This document shows positions 42,723 to 53,748 of a DNA stretch of 64,000 nucleotides, piece after piece; within the stretch, counting starts at the first letter, position 1; each line of letters opens with the position of its first letter. Both the position numbers and the translations under genes were made by a program. The DNA is from Flammulina velutipes. Taxonomy: Eukaryota > Basidiomycota > Agaricomycetes > Agaricales > Physalacriaceae. The notes beneath the pieces were generated by a model. The model was not told the origin of the DNA, ran no database searches, and saw only the letters and a program-made list of their open reading frames with translations. The DNA is taken from the NCBI GenBank assembly GCA_011800155.1, contig CM022369.1:558001-622000 (forward strand), read 5' to 3'.

Positions 42723-45319
42723 ATGTCGGAAGATGACCGTGCTGCCAAGGCGGCGCGCGCAAAGGCGCTGGTAAGGCTCGTTTGGATGTGGATTTTGGAT
42801 TCGGGTTGCTGACGGTGTTTGTGTGTTTAGCTGAAGAAACGACAACAGAAGAAAGCGGGAGCTGGAGCTGCTGCGTCTGATCTAGCGAGTCCCCCGCCTT
42901 CCCGACCGTTCACTCCTGCGTCCCCGGAGGGCGTGGAGGAGAAACATGTAGGAGTGGGAGACTTGTGCGTCCCTTCCCGTTTCCCGCTTTTCTGTTCCAT
43001 ACTGATTATTGGATTGGTAGGTTCAGCGCACACGATGCGAATGACACGTCCTGGATCAGTTCCCTCCCTAAAGCCCAGGTCACGCCTCAACATCTGGCCA
43101 AAACGACTTCTTTACCCTCGGCGAATGCGAATGCGCAGTCTCCACCGACTCTGAAGGCTGCTTCGCGCTCGCATCCCCCGCCCGAGGTCGAGAAACCAAC
43201 GGAGAAAGAGAGGGACGCGTTGGAGGTTCAGAATCGTACGTCCACTCTCTCCCCTACCCAACCAAACCTAAACTAAACGCATCTCTAGAATACACCGAAC
43301 TGCAGAACCGTACGTCCCCTCCCCCCTCCCTCCTCCCTCCCTCCATCCATCCCACTAACCCTTCCCAATCCCAACAGAATACACCGAAGCCCTAACGCGC
43401 ATCGCAGCCCTCACCGCCGAGCTCGACCAGACCCAAAAGGAGAAGACGACGATATTGAGTAATCAGCAGCAGACGGTCGAGTTGCTGGTTTCGGAGAAGG
43501 CGGGGCTGGCGGGGGAGATGGAGAGGATTGGGGGTGGTGCGTCTTCTTCCCTTCCTTCTCTTATAATTTGAAGTAATGTGATGTGACGGTGTAGAGGCGG
43601 AAGGTATGCGCGCGCAACTGGAGGCTGAGCGCGTGAAGGCGGTTGAGCTGCAGGCGCGGTTGGATGGGGCGATGGGGGAGGTGAGGGGTGCGGTGGGCGA
43701 GAATGAGGTGCTAAAGGGGAGGGAGAGGGAGCTTGGTGAGAAGACGAAGGAGCTGGTGTGTTTCTTTTTCTCTTTCCCCATCTAATAATGATGCTGAAGA
43801 TGGGATAGGAACGAATGCTCCAAGTCTCCAGCGCGACATGCTCGACCCTCCAGAAAGAAGTCGAAGTTGCAAAGCGACGATTCCGGGAACTGGAGGAGCA
43901 GGTGCAGGGTGATGATCGAGTTGAGAGGCTTGAGAATACGTTGAAGAATACGCAGGATCGGGGTGCGGATTTGGAGTTGCAGCTTTCGAGGGCTAAGCAG
44001 GTGAGTTTGGATATATTTGGGTGAAGGGTTGTTATTGACGTTTGGGGGTGTAGGCGTATGTGTCGTTGAAAGAGGTGAACGCTGAGCTTGTGAAGCATCG
44101 GGAGGCTGAAGAGGCGTGGCGCGCCAAGTATGCGGCTTTGGAGGCGGAGCATGAGGGTGTGAAGGGTGTGTTGAAGGGTGTGGAGGGTGAGAATGCCAAG
44201 CTGGGGGAGGAGAAGCGGGAGTTGGAGAAGAGGGTGGAGGGGCTTGAAAGCGAAGTGAAGAGGCTGAACGAGGATGCTGTGGAGCTTGCTGGGCATGCGC
44301 GACAGCTGCAGAGTGCGCTTTCGGAGCTGAAAGTTGCGAAGCGGCGTGCGGAAGAGGCTGAGCGGCTGCAGGGTGAGCTGCAGAGTGAGGGTACTGCGCT
44401 CATGCGGTCTCTGGAGGAGATGAGGCCGAAGATTGTGGAGTTGACGGCGGTGAGGGTTGAGCTTGGGGAGCGGGTGAGTGGGTTGGAGGGGGCTGTTAGG
44501 GAGCGGGATGGGGTTATTGCAAGGTTGGAGGGGGAGGTGGATGAGTTGCGGGCGGAGAAGGAGGAGGCGGAGGAGCGGGTTGGGCGGGAGAGGGCGGAGG
44601 GGGGTGAAGTAAGGAGGGCGCAGAAGGAGATGGAGGAGGAGCTGGATGCGGCGCTTGTGACTATACGGAAGATGGAGGTTGAGAGGAGTGCGCAGCATCG
44701 TGAGGCGGGGCGGAGTCTTGCTGAGCTTGAGCGGCTGGAGAGGGCGGGGGCGGAGCAGGCTGAGATTATCCGTGCGCTGCAGGAGGAGGCGGAAGAGTGG
44801 GCGAACATGCGGCGGGAGGAGGAGGAGTACCTCGTGCAGGCGCAGAGTGAGATTGAGGGGCTGAGGCAGGCGGTGGAGAGTCGGGATGAGGAGATTGAGA
44901 GGCTGAGGGTTGGAGGGGAGGGGTACACTGGCGGGGCGGGAGCGTCGTTGGATGAAGAGATGCTGAGCTCGTTGAGGCAGCAGCACGCGCTTGCGATGAG
45001 TGCGGCGCAGTCGAGGATCCGGGCGTTGGAGAGCGCTGTGTTTGATGCGGAGGCGCGTGTGCACGAGCTGCAGCGGCGGGCTTCTTCTTCGCCTGTGTAT
45101 TCCCCGCCCGTGTCTCCGCTCCCTGCGCGGTCTCGGGCGATCGACGCGGGCCTGTCGGTGGAGACGCGGCATAAACGCAAGGTCAGCCTGAGCATGCTGA
45201 AAGCGCGAATTGAGCGGGAAGGCGGGGTGAGTGTTGCGAGCACGCCGATTGTGCAGTTTTTGGATGATTCGCATGTGTTTTGGTGTGCGTGTTGTCGGGG
45301 GGATTTGGTTATATTGTAG
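42723..45319 (+). CDS. golgin-like long coiled-coil protein
   Basis: Eight exons encode 731 residues. The N terminus MSEDDRAAKAARAKALLKKR resembles the basic N-terminal motif of GM130/Bug1-type golgins, which tether vesicles at the cis-Golgi. After a Ser/Pro-rich linker, about residues 130-640 are almost continuous coiled coil rich in Glu, Arg, Ala and Leu. The tail has TRHKRKVSLSMLKARIER and ends with a conserved-looking FLDDSHVFWCACCRGDLVIL. Exon 4 (43289-43309) is 21 bases and encodes one heptad, QYTELQN across its junctions, repeated at the next exon border. Assignment as a golgin is inferred from N terminus and architecture. Confidence 0.75.
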
Positions 45320-45389
45320 GTTTGGAATGAGAAATTGTATTTTGGATCTTGGACGTGCTTTTGGCTGTGGCATTGCAAGTTGTAGCCAA

Positions 45390-45469
45390 GGCGCTATGGT
45401 GTAGCGGCAGCACATGGGATTCTGATTCAGTTACTTCCCACGACCCAGGTTCGATCCCTGGTAGTGCCT
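45390..45469 (+). tRNA. tRNA-Gln (anticodon CTG) with a 9-base intron
   Basis: A seven-pair acceptor stem forms between GGCGCTA and TAGTGCC, with discriminator T. The anticodon stem TGGGA/TCCCA encloses TTCTGAT plus a 9-base intron after position 37. The T arm CCAGG-TTCGATC-CCTGG is perfect. Anticodon CTG reads CAG (Gln). It lies 70 bases after the golgin stop. Confidence 0.93.
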
Positions 45470-45664
45470 CTGGCAGGGCAATTGACGTTTTTGGTTTATT
45501 GTGCTCCTGATTGTGGTACGAACTGGGAACTGCAATGCGCATACGGGCAAGCGACTAGCGATGCATTCTCGGCGGGTTGACTCGGATCTTACACTGATGG
45601 AATTTGTCCCCAGCAAAAGTGTTGGTAGTGGGTATATTCACATGTCGAGTATATTCACATGCAA

Positions 45665-46252
45665 TCAAGCATTGCGCGCCTCGAGACGCTCTACCTCTCG
45701 TTTAAGCGCATCTCTGCCCTCCTCCAGAAACCTAACGTACTCTACAGCACGAAAGAGGACGCCACTCTTGCCCGCAGTCTTGTTTGCGCCGCCCCTCCCC
45801 TTTGGGCGTCCGCGGGTGGGCATGGCTGCTGCTGGATCTCCGAGGAGAGCGATGAGCTGTGCGTAGCCGTCGCGGATGGCGTTGCGGCGCTTCTGCTCTG
45901 ACATGATGTGGTTTAGCCGTTTCTGCGGGGTCGAGAGGAGGGGTTTGGCGCGGGGGGTCGTCGTGGAGGGGGGTGGGGATGGGCGGCGCGAGGATGTGGA
46001 GGGGGATGCAGAGTGCGGTGGCGGTGGGTGCTGTTGTGGATGGATGAGATGGTGGGGGAATGAAGGGGGTGCGCTGCGCGGGGGGAGCATGTAGGAATCA
46101 TACGAGTCCCATATCGAATTATTATTGCTATTATTTCCTCCAAATTGATCGAGGAATCCAAAGAGATCTGTCGTTTCCTGAGGGTCAAATAGATCTGCAC
46201 TCGAAGGGAGCGGCGGCGGCGGTGGAAAGTTGTATGGATATGAGGGATCCAT
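45665..46252 (-). CDS. basic helix-loop-helix transcription factor
   Basis: An intronless gene for 195 residues. The bHLH lies at about residues 112-190: basic region and helix 1 in KRLNHIMSEQKRRNAIRDGY, a loop with GRPKGRGGANKTA, then helix 2 and a short zipper-like extension in KSGVLFRAVEYVRFLEEGRD. His-Glu-Arg at the standard basic positions suggest E-box binding. The first 110 residues are Pro/Ser-rich with an Asn run. The start codon is 82 bases from that of the divergent Zn2Cys6 gene. Confidence 0.88.
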   Translation of the reverse strand: MDPSYPYNFPPPPPLPSSADLFDPQETTDLFGFLDQFGGNNSNNNSIWDSYDSYMLPPRSAPPSFPHHLIHPQQHPPPPHSASPSTSSRRPSPPPSTTTPRAKPLLSTPQKRLNHIMSEQKRRNAIRDGYAQLIALLGDPAAAMPTRGRPKGRGGANKTAGKSGVLFRAVEYVRFLEEGRDALKREVERLEARNA

Positions 46253-46334
46253 GACAAGATGTGAGATGAGGCAGACCGGGGTTAGCCATCATTCGCCCGG
46301 CCCTTTGCGGAGGGAGAGTTGCCCTTTCCTAACC

Positions 46335-46942
46335 ATGTCGGCGCCAGACGACCTCCCTCCTCCGCCAACTCCAAACTCTGAATCGGCAAGAAAACGTGGG
46401 TATCCCGCTTATCCTCTCAACCACACCACTAACTGGTTTACAGCCAAGGCGCCCTCGGTCCGCCGCGCGTGCATCGCCTGCCACACCGGCAAGACCCGCT
46501 GCTCAGAGGTCCTCCCCTGCCAGTCCTGCCTCAAACGCGGCCTCGGCCAATCCTGCGCCTACGCAGATCCAAACGCCGCCCCCCCTCCACCGCCTCCCCC
46601 CACACCATCGATCCAGCCGCATTCTCCATCTCAGCCGCCTCGCCCCCCTCCTACGCTGCGGCTCCCCCTCCCCCTCCGCCCCCGCCTACCACCACCACCA
46701 CGCAGTACTACGCCGACTACAACGGCCAGTACACAGGCGCCTCCTCATCCACTTTTCGTCCCGCAAAGAGGCCGAGGAACCTCACAGAGGAGGAGACGCA
46801 CGCTATCACGCGCGGATTCCAGCGCGGCGACTTTTACGTCGGCACGAGCGCTCCCGTCCGCATCGATCCCCGCCTCCCCGTCAGGCTCACTCTCGGCGAT
46901 GGCGACCATGTCCATTTCACTGTAGGAGAGGCCCTCGTTTGA
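46335..46942 (+). CDS. Zn2Cys6 binuclear-cluster protein, frame broken at a C run
   Basis: Two exons (46335-46395, 46444-46942). The cluster CIACHTGKTRCSEVLPCQSC followed by LKRGLGQSC is a Gal4-type DNA-binding motif. Downstream the natural frame changes: from about 46590 the convincing reading is HTIDPAAFSISAASPPSYAA, then AKRPRNLTEEETHAITRGFQ and a tail ending DHVHFTVGEALV. The exon sum is one base short of a multiple of three. The run of seven C at 46579-46585 is the likely site; eight would join the frames. No GT donor exists in between. It could be a sequencing error, a real frameshift, or a protein ending in the other frame at 46925. If intact it would be about 186 residues, unusually short for the family. 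Confidence 0.68.
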
Positions 46943-47034
46943 TATTCGTCTTGTTGTCTGTACTTTTTTTTGTAACTATATCTCTAAAACCTCGTCGCCC
47001 TGTATTCTTTCCCACTGCCACTCCATCACCCACA

Positions 47035-47106
47035 GACCCCTTAGCTCAGTGGTAGAGTGTGTGATTCCAGTCCACAAGGTCATCCGTTCAAGTCGGGTAG
47101 GGGTCA
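47035..47106 (+). tRNA. tRNA-Trp (anticodon CCA), intronless
   Basis: Acceptor GACCCCT pairs with AGGGGTC, discriminator A. The D arm GCTC/GAGT and T arm ATCCG-TTCAAGT-CGGGT form. The anticodon loop TTCCAGT gives CCA, with one A-C mismatch at the loop end of the anticodon stem and weaker B-box bases than usual. It may therefore be a diverged or pseudo copy. Confidence 0.72.
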
Positions 47107-47523
47107 TGCATCGCTTTGTTCTACTCTAGCTTTTTTCTCCCAAAAGGAACCAAGTACATAGACTCGTATCGACAGAAATTGAACGCATACCAACAAATAT
47201 CCCAGCTTCTTGCTGTCTCTTCCCATCGACAACTTTTTTCCACTAGGAAATCATTACCACGTCGTCCAGATTCCCTTACAACGAGTGGAACATATCTCTT
47301 TTTCGTGTCCCATCGTTCAGCCCGCGGTATACGGCACCGAAATATAGGTGTCGCGCATCATACATAGTACTTACATTCGTTGTTTTCACAACCTTTCGTA
47401 CTCCTCCTAATCGACAAAAATCAGATAGCAATACATCGCTATCCTCACAAGTTCGTACTACAATTGCTTGCAACAATGCATTCAACCTACCTCTCGCAAA
47501 ATAGATGAACTAAAGACTTTCCA
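47107..47523. other. intergenic between two tRNA genes
   Basis: A T-rich run just after the tRNA-Trp gene (near 47131) suits pol III termination. Short open frames here have no similarity. Confidence 0.45.
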
Positions 47524-47617
47524 AGGCACTACCAGGGATCGAACCTGGGTCGTGGGAAGACCAATTGGAATGTCCCCAAAATCAGAATCCCATGTGCTGC
47601 CGCTACACCATAGCGCC
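47524..47617 (-). tRNA. tRNA-Gln (anticodon CTG) with a 23-base intron
   Basis: The mature part is identical to the tRNA-Gln at 45390-45469, on the opposite strand. The intron after position 37 is 23 bases and unrelated in sequence to the 9-base intron of the other copy. Confidence 0.93.
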
Positions 47618-47811
47618 ACCTCGAACTACTATCAATGGACCAAATAAAATACTAGTACCAGCAAAGTATTGGCGCAAATCCATACCGGAACACCCCCCAA
47701 CGCCAATCTAGTCCTTATTCTTTTAATGATATTCATTGTTTAAATTTTACAAAGCATTACACCTACACCTACACTAACGTCCAATCAAAGTACATATCAT
47801 ATCATATCATG

Positions 47812-49527
47812 TCATGACCCCTCCCCATCCACCTCCCTAATATTAACAACAAGCAAATACGTCGCAGCACCCAACGCACCCAAGAAACACCCCACAAGCG
47901 CATAACACACCGCATACCGACATCGCTGGATCCACGGATCAAACATCCTCCGTCCAGTCTCCCCGCGCCCCTGCACCTCAACCAGCTTCACGCCATACAG
48001 CTGGTCAAAGAACCACAGCGGACCTCTCCACATCCATCCCCGACCCCCAGGCCCAGGAGGCCGCGGAACGAACGGATACCCAAACAAGAACCCCCGCCTC
48101 TTCATAGACCCCTTCCGCTCATTCATCCGCGTAACCTGATCCCTATACGCCTGTTTCTCATCCAACGCAACCCACCTAGGCAACACCAACTCTTTCTTCC
48201 CCTTCCCCCTCCCTTTCTTCCCTCTCCCACCTCTGCAAAACCCACAATACACAACCCTCCAATACCCCCCATCGAAATAAAACTCCCAAAACGTCATTTT
48301 AGGCGGCTGTTCCCCGAACGTCGTGAAATGCCACCCGCCCAGGAGCCACAGGACGGGGAAGAGGAACCCCACCCAAAAGGCCCAAAAGGCCGGGGTGAAG
48401 CGGGAGGGAAAGTCCGATTCGGTGGGTTTGGGGGAGGGAGGGCGGAGGAGGAAGGGCGTGTAGAAGGACGCGAAGCGGTCCCATCTTCGAACGATGAATG
48501 ATTCGGAGGCGGAGGGCGGGGAACGGAGAGGCGGGGAGGTCCGGATGGGGGTTGAGTGTTCAAAGGACTGGTCTTCTTCCTCTTCATCTTCATCATCATC
48601 CCTTTCCTTCCCCTTCCACACCTTCTCCCCCCACGGCTCACCAGGCTTCACCTCCCCCTCCTCATCGCCAAACTCATCCCCATCGCTCGCAGTAAAGTAG
48701 CTATCAACATGCAACGACGCGAGCTCCGACGAGCCGCCTTCTACGCTCCCCGGGATGGTGGGCAGCGCGCGTAAGGGGATGGGGGGGAGCGCACGGCGGA
48801 GGTGGTGCGGCTGGCCGTCTGGGGCGCTGGGGTGCGGGCCGGGGAACGGGGGGTGCAGGTCTAGAGGCGGGAGGGTCGGCGTAGGCGTCGATGCGCTCCG
48901 CGAAGAGGACTGTGAGCCGGTTCGGACGGGCCGCGATAAAAAGGGACTTGGGCCCATCGTTATCGATAGCGTGTACGCAGGCGAGGGGCCTATTCATTCA
49001 TTAGCACATATGTAGAGTGGTTCAGGGAACCATGACGCACGGGTAATCTCAGACCGGCTCGACTCTGAAGAAGACGTGACATCCGGGAGGGGCATAGACT
49101 TGCTCAGCGATTCAGGCGAGAAGTAGTCTTGCTCGACGATCGGGGAGAGCGGTTTGTTGGAGGGGGGCCCAAAGGCCCCGCGCGCGTCGAGACTGTGCGT
49201 GCTTGAGTTCATGCGGAGCCGGGGGAGGGGGCCGGGGAAGGGGAGGGAGACGGTTCTGCTGATTCCGATGGGCTCTGCTTCTGGTGAAGGGCCATGGGGA
49301 GGGACGATAGGCACCCGAGTCATCACATGCCCGCCGTTCCCGTTGGGCATACTCAGCCACGCGAGGTTGGATGGCCCGGGGCTCGTACTCGTGCCAGAAC
49401 TGGTGCTCGCCGTATTGGGCGGTGCGTCGGCGTCGAACCCAGTGAGGGACGTGGGCCCCATCGGGATGGGTGCGCTGATCTTCAGACGCGGCTTCGGTTT
49501 CTCGGGGCGAAGGATGTTTAGAGGCAT
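47812..49527 (-). CDS. unknown two-span membrane protein with long disordered N terminus
   Basis: Two exons (49527-49041, 48989-47812) encode 554 residues. I do not recognise a named family. The first 300 residues are Pro/Ser-rich and include an acidic run (DDDEDEEEEDQ). A folded part follows: SFIVRRWDRFASFYTPFLLR, FTPAFWAFWVGFLFPVLWLL (span 1), MTFWEFYFDGGYWRVVYCGF and FLFGYPFVPRPPG. The second span is YAVCYALVGCFLGALGAATY near the C terminus. Large Arg/Lys/Gly-rich loops sit between the spans. The splice joins EITR to PSPAYTLSIT in frame. Confidence 0.72.
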
Positions 49528-50412
49528 AGTCAAAGTCGTACCCGTAGTCGAAAAAGGTGAGGACAGAGTGTTAGAGCATAGTTATATAGTTATAGCGAGT
49601 GGGATTAATCTTGTGTTTCAATCCTAGATATATGGGCTGGCTGGGACTCAGCCTCGTGTTTAGCATCGGGCGTGGTTGAGTAATGATGTAGGGAGGTGGG
49701 GCGAGATACAAGGACATGTCGGTCGCGTTTTTTGTTCCTTGTGAACACGAGGCGATCAGTTAATTAACGGGAAGGGAGGCGTGGTCTGATAGTCAGTTCA
49801 CAGGAAGGTGTGAAAGCGTGAACAGTAGACGGTAAGATTGCCAAGACCCAGAAGCAGAGTGTCGAAAAGCGGAGGGGTAGAGTCGAGACTGCAGTGAGCG
49901 AAACGACCTCGTGTGGGGAACGTGGACGCTCAGTCCGTGCACATATATAGAAAGGCCGAGCACCCATCTGGCGCTTGAGTGCTATATTCAATATACAGTG
50001 ATACCAAAGGTATCAAATCAGGTTTGGAGCTAGCAGCTGCACTCACTAACTGACAAGAGAGCCAGACTGTGGTGCGAATGTGATCGTCAAACCGGAGGCT
50101 CATTGTAGCCGCACTAGCGAGTTAACATTACAACGCAGCGAGCTCGAGGGATGGTTGACGGTCGTTCGAAGGAAAGGAAAGAGGCGATCGGGAGTCAAAA
50201 GTTTCTCACGCGTCTGGGGCACGAACTTACCATGCGACCTCCATCTCCCATCTGCTGGTTTAGTCTGGGGTATGCTATGTAGCTAGCTAAACATCTTCTC
50301 AGTGGTACTATTCGACGGCTCCGAACTCTGACTCGACTCGACTGTTGAACCCAAGCTCTTGATCACCTCAGGCTCTTGCTTCCTTCCCCTCCTCTTCACC
50401 TTCACCTTCACA
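49528..50412. other. intergenic between divergent genes
   Basis: It contains the promoters of the membrane protein (minus) and the kinase-like gene (plus). Open frames at 49764-49991 (minus) and 50080-50286 (plus) lack similarity. No repeats were seen. Confidence 0.45.
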
Positions 50413-51612
50413 ATGCCACCAACATCTCCCCTCGACCTATCTCTCCCCGCCTCAATCCAAACATACCTTTCCCAAACCCCCTTCGCGTCACATTCCATAT
50501 CTCCTCTATCCGGCGGATACGGAAACTTCACATTCCGGCTGCACCTCGTCGAAGGCGCCACGCTGGTCTTCAAGCACGGAAAGAGCTTCCTCCCCGGGGA
50601 TGAGAGCTTCCCGTTCGATCTCTCTAGACAGGCAAGTCCATGGTCCCATGATCCTGATTTTACCTTGACCTTGACCTCAGAAATTCGAGGTCGAAGCCAT
50701 GAGATGGGTACACACCTGGTCCTCCCCCTCTTCCTCTTCCGTCTCCGTGTCAGTCCCAAAAATACACCTCTTCGACGAAGAAGCGCACGTCATCATCATG
50801 GACGACTGTGGAAGCAGCAGCACCACCCTCAAGGAGTTTATCCTCTCCGGGAGGTGCACCCCCAGCAGCGCATCGTCGATCGGGAGCACACTCGGTGCGT
50901 TCCTCGCACAATTGCACGTCCGTGGCAGTGGGAGTGCACCAGAGATTAGGGGTATGTTCGGTGCGAACGTTCAAGCGAAGGAGATCTCGGCGTGGGCGAC
51001 GTATGGGCGGCTCGTCTCCACGCTTAGCGGGGAGGACGCGCTCCCTGCACTTGACCCTCCGCTGGAGATTGGGAAAGCGGAGCTCGAGCGGGTAGGCGCG
51101 TTCGCGCTGGAGGCGCAAGCAGCTATCATCTCTGCTTCCGACTACGTATGTACATAGCTTCTTCGCATACCACTCCCCTCCCCTCCTGACTGTATCTCGA
51201 ATAGGTCGTCATGGGCGACTTTTGGCCTGGGAATATCCTCCTCACTGAAGCTGACGGTCCGCTCGCGCTGGTCGACTGGGAACTCGCGAAGACTGGGCTG
51301 CCGGGACATGATTTGGGACAGTTCATCGCTGAGATACATCTCATACGTGCTTTTCATCCTTCATTTTCTGGGGTTTGCTCGGATATTATTGATGCGTTTG
51401 TGGAGGACTACGCGCGAGAGCGGGGATGGGCGACGTTGGTGGAGGGGGATCCTGCCTTGTCGCGCGACATGCTAGCCCATCAAGCTGCACATTTGATAGC
51501 ATGGACGCCTCGTATCCCCTGGGGAGACAAGCAAACGACGAGGGCGGTAGTGCTCGAAGGATACGAGCTACTAAATAAATGTATATCATCTCCAAAAGAC
51601 ACAGTACAATGA
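50413..51612 (+). CDS. APH-fold small-molecule kinase-like protein
   Basis: Three exons (50413-50631, 50681-51145, 51205-51612) encode 363 residues. It has the aminoglycoside-phosphotransferase / choline-kinase fold: an N-lobe with SPLSGGYGNFTFRLHLVEG and LVFKHGKSF, a hinge HVIIMDDCG, the Brenner-type loop VMGDFWPGNILL and the metal site ALVDWELAKTGLPGHDLGQF. The His expected before Gly-Asp is Met here, as in some family members. Resemblance to methylthioribose-kinase-like proteins is possible but the substrate is not readable. The first intron (50632-50680) is GC-AG with a strong AG|GCAAGT donor. Confidence 0.82.
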
Positions 51613-51717
51613 CATACAATTTGCACTTGAGCATTACACAAAGATTAGAGAGGAATCGATGCTACATACAAGACTCGTATTACGTGAATAATAATGGTTA
51701 GATAGTGTGCTACAATG

Positions 51718-53373
51718 CTACCGCCACCTCCTCGAGCGCCCGCCCAATGCCTGACTCTGGAATTTGCTCGTCTCCCTTCTCAATCTGCGGCTCGCCCTCT
51801 CCCTCTCCACTTCCCTCCTCTCCACCTCCTCGGGCGTCAGCTCCTCCCAACGAGTCGCAAACTCATTTGCATCCACCCAATCCCGCCACACACTCTGCAA
51901 AACCTGCGGTGCGCGCCCACCCCGCCCCGACCACCCGCCGAGCCCCGTCCGATCCTTCATCACATTCGACCTATCACTCTGCGACGTCGGGCCCAACACC
52001 CCCCACTCCACCGCGTCCTTCTTATGTCTCACCAACTCCTCATGAATCGCATGCGAGATCAACGGATGCGCCTCCCCTCCCAACCCCAAATCAGCACACA
52101 ACTGCGTCGTAAACCCCTCCGGCGTAAGCGCGCTCATCAAGTCCCACTCGATATGGTCCATAAGGTGGTAATTCCCAATCTGGACGTCGATGCTCAGGAT
52201 AACGCGGCACTCGCCCTCGCGCGTCTCCTCGGGCTCGTCTTCGGGCTCGATCATGGAGTAGTCCACCGCCTCCTCGAGCTGCGCGCGGATCTGGGCAGCG
52301 ATGGTTTCGACCCAGGGCACGATGGGGAGCTCTACATCGTTGCAAAAGGTGCGCGCGAAGGCTTCGGGCGTGATGTGCCCTTCGTTGAGGTTCCAGATGA
52401 AGCAGTCGCGGACGCGCTGCGTGTCCGTCTCGAACTCGACGCGGATTGGGACGAGGCTCGGGGGTCGTGACGGGGGTTCGTTGGATTCGTCGGGGAGGGG
52501 AAGAGGATAAGCGGGGTTGCAAAAGGGCGCGGGCACGAATTGTCGGGATTTGATGAGGTGGGCGGGAGGGACTTGGCCGAGGTAGCTTTGCGTGAGGACG
52601 TCGGCCCCTTGGTTTTGGGGTGGAGCAGCGGGGGGCGGTGTAGGTCTTGGACTTGCGCTGGCGTGTACGAACATGCCTTCCCTTCTATTGCTGAAACTCG
52701 GCTTTGCTGAGTCTCTGCCTTCACCGACGAATTCTGAGTCGTCCGTATCGGGCTCTTCGTCTCCAGAGGGCAGATCTGCATAGTTGACTGCTCCGCCTCG
52801 TCTTGTGGATGTTCGCGTTAGAGCAGCAGCAGCGATGGTTTGAGGCTGGTTGAATGTGGGCTGCATGAGGAGGGTAGCGCCCGTGCGTAGTCGGGATGAG
52901 TACGTGGATGTCATCGCTTGTTTCGTTGTAGGGAGCGGCCCATTGGGATGTTGAGGCTGTTGAGGTGGAGGAGGGAGATATGCAGGAGGGGCACGCGCCG
53001 GCGCAGGACCGGGTACAGGCGTCGAAGGTGTCGGTGTCGACACCAGATTTCGACGAGTCCGGCTGCTCCGCGTGCTGATCGCAGCATTCTTTGGCTGGGG
53101 AGTGGTGGTCGACCAGTTGTGGAGGTTTTTCATATAAGTTGCTTCTGCCACACAAAGTCAGACTCAAAAAGTCATTGAATGAAGCTTGACATTGCGGCGC
53201 ACCTTTAGCAGTGGATGTTAATGTCGATGTGGCTGGAGTAGGTCCGTATACGGCTTGCAGCTAAATCACCATTAGCTTTCCTGGACCAAGGCAGAAGGAA
53301 CCAACCTGACCTGCGAGATCGTTTGTCCCAATTGGGCGTCCGACATACTTTGAAACACGTTCGCGCCTTCCAT
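51718..53373 (-). CDS. SFH1: SNF5-domain chromatin remodelling subunit (Sfh1/Snf5)
   Basis: Three exons (53373-53311, 53260-53203, 53144-51718) encode 515 residues. The SNF5 domain has its two repeats: PIRVEFETDTQRVRDCFIWN with LNEGHITPEAFARTFCNDVE, and ILSIDVQIGNYHLMDHIEWD with LMSALTPEGFTTQLCADLGL. The N-terminal motif TYSSRLRTGATLLMQPT and the modest length favour Sfh1 of the RSC-type complex over Snf5, but this is not certain. The C terminus is a basic helical region ending GGRSRRWR. The protein holds the remodelling complex on the nucleosome acidic patch. Confidence 0.87.
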
Positions 53374-53748
53374 GGGCTGTTTTCAAGTTCTTTTGGTTGC
53401 TTTCCTGGCCGATGTAGGCCGTGGAAGAAGCAGCGGGGGAGAGGACAAGAGCCGTCCTGCTCAGATGGTGAGCGTTGATTTTCAGGCGAATAAACGCGTC
53501 GCGTCACACCTCAGTCACAATGTGTGACTCTAATACATATCTTATCTCCGGGCGCGTCGGAACAGTTCAATCTCTTTCAATCACTAGTATGCATAACTTT
53601 ACCAACAGATTTACTCAAGCCTCAAGTCACACACACAGTTCACATGAAGCTAAGAAAAAAATTTACGACAACAAAATACAGACGTGATGATACTGCATTG
53701 TACAGTTCGTGATGCGAAAGAGGTGATACAACACACGCGTGAGACACT
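53374..53748. other. intergenic
   Basis: Upstream of Sfh1 and downstream of eEF2. An A-rich stretch near 53651-53680 fits the eEF2 3' UTR. No gene was seen. Confidence 0.45.

Noticed and set aside
43463..45415. 650-residue and 448-residue minus-strand open frames
   Set aside because: They are antisense to the GC-rich golgin coiled coil; composition is extreme (Leu/Pro/Arg or Ser-rich) and exon borders fit only the plus strand.
46690..46925. Zn2Cys6 gene continuing in its first frame to 46925
   Set aside because: That reading is Ser/Pro/Arg noise, whereas the other frame gives a structured tail ending FTVGEALV.
51715..52470. 251-residue plus-strand open frame
   Set aside because: Antisense shadow of the conserved SNF5 domain.
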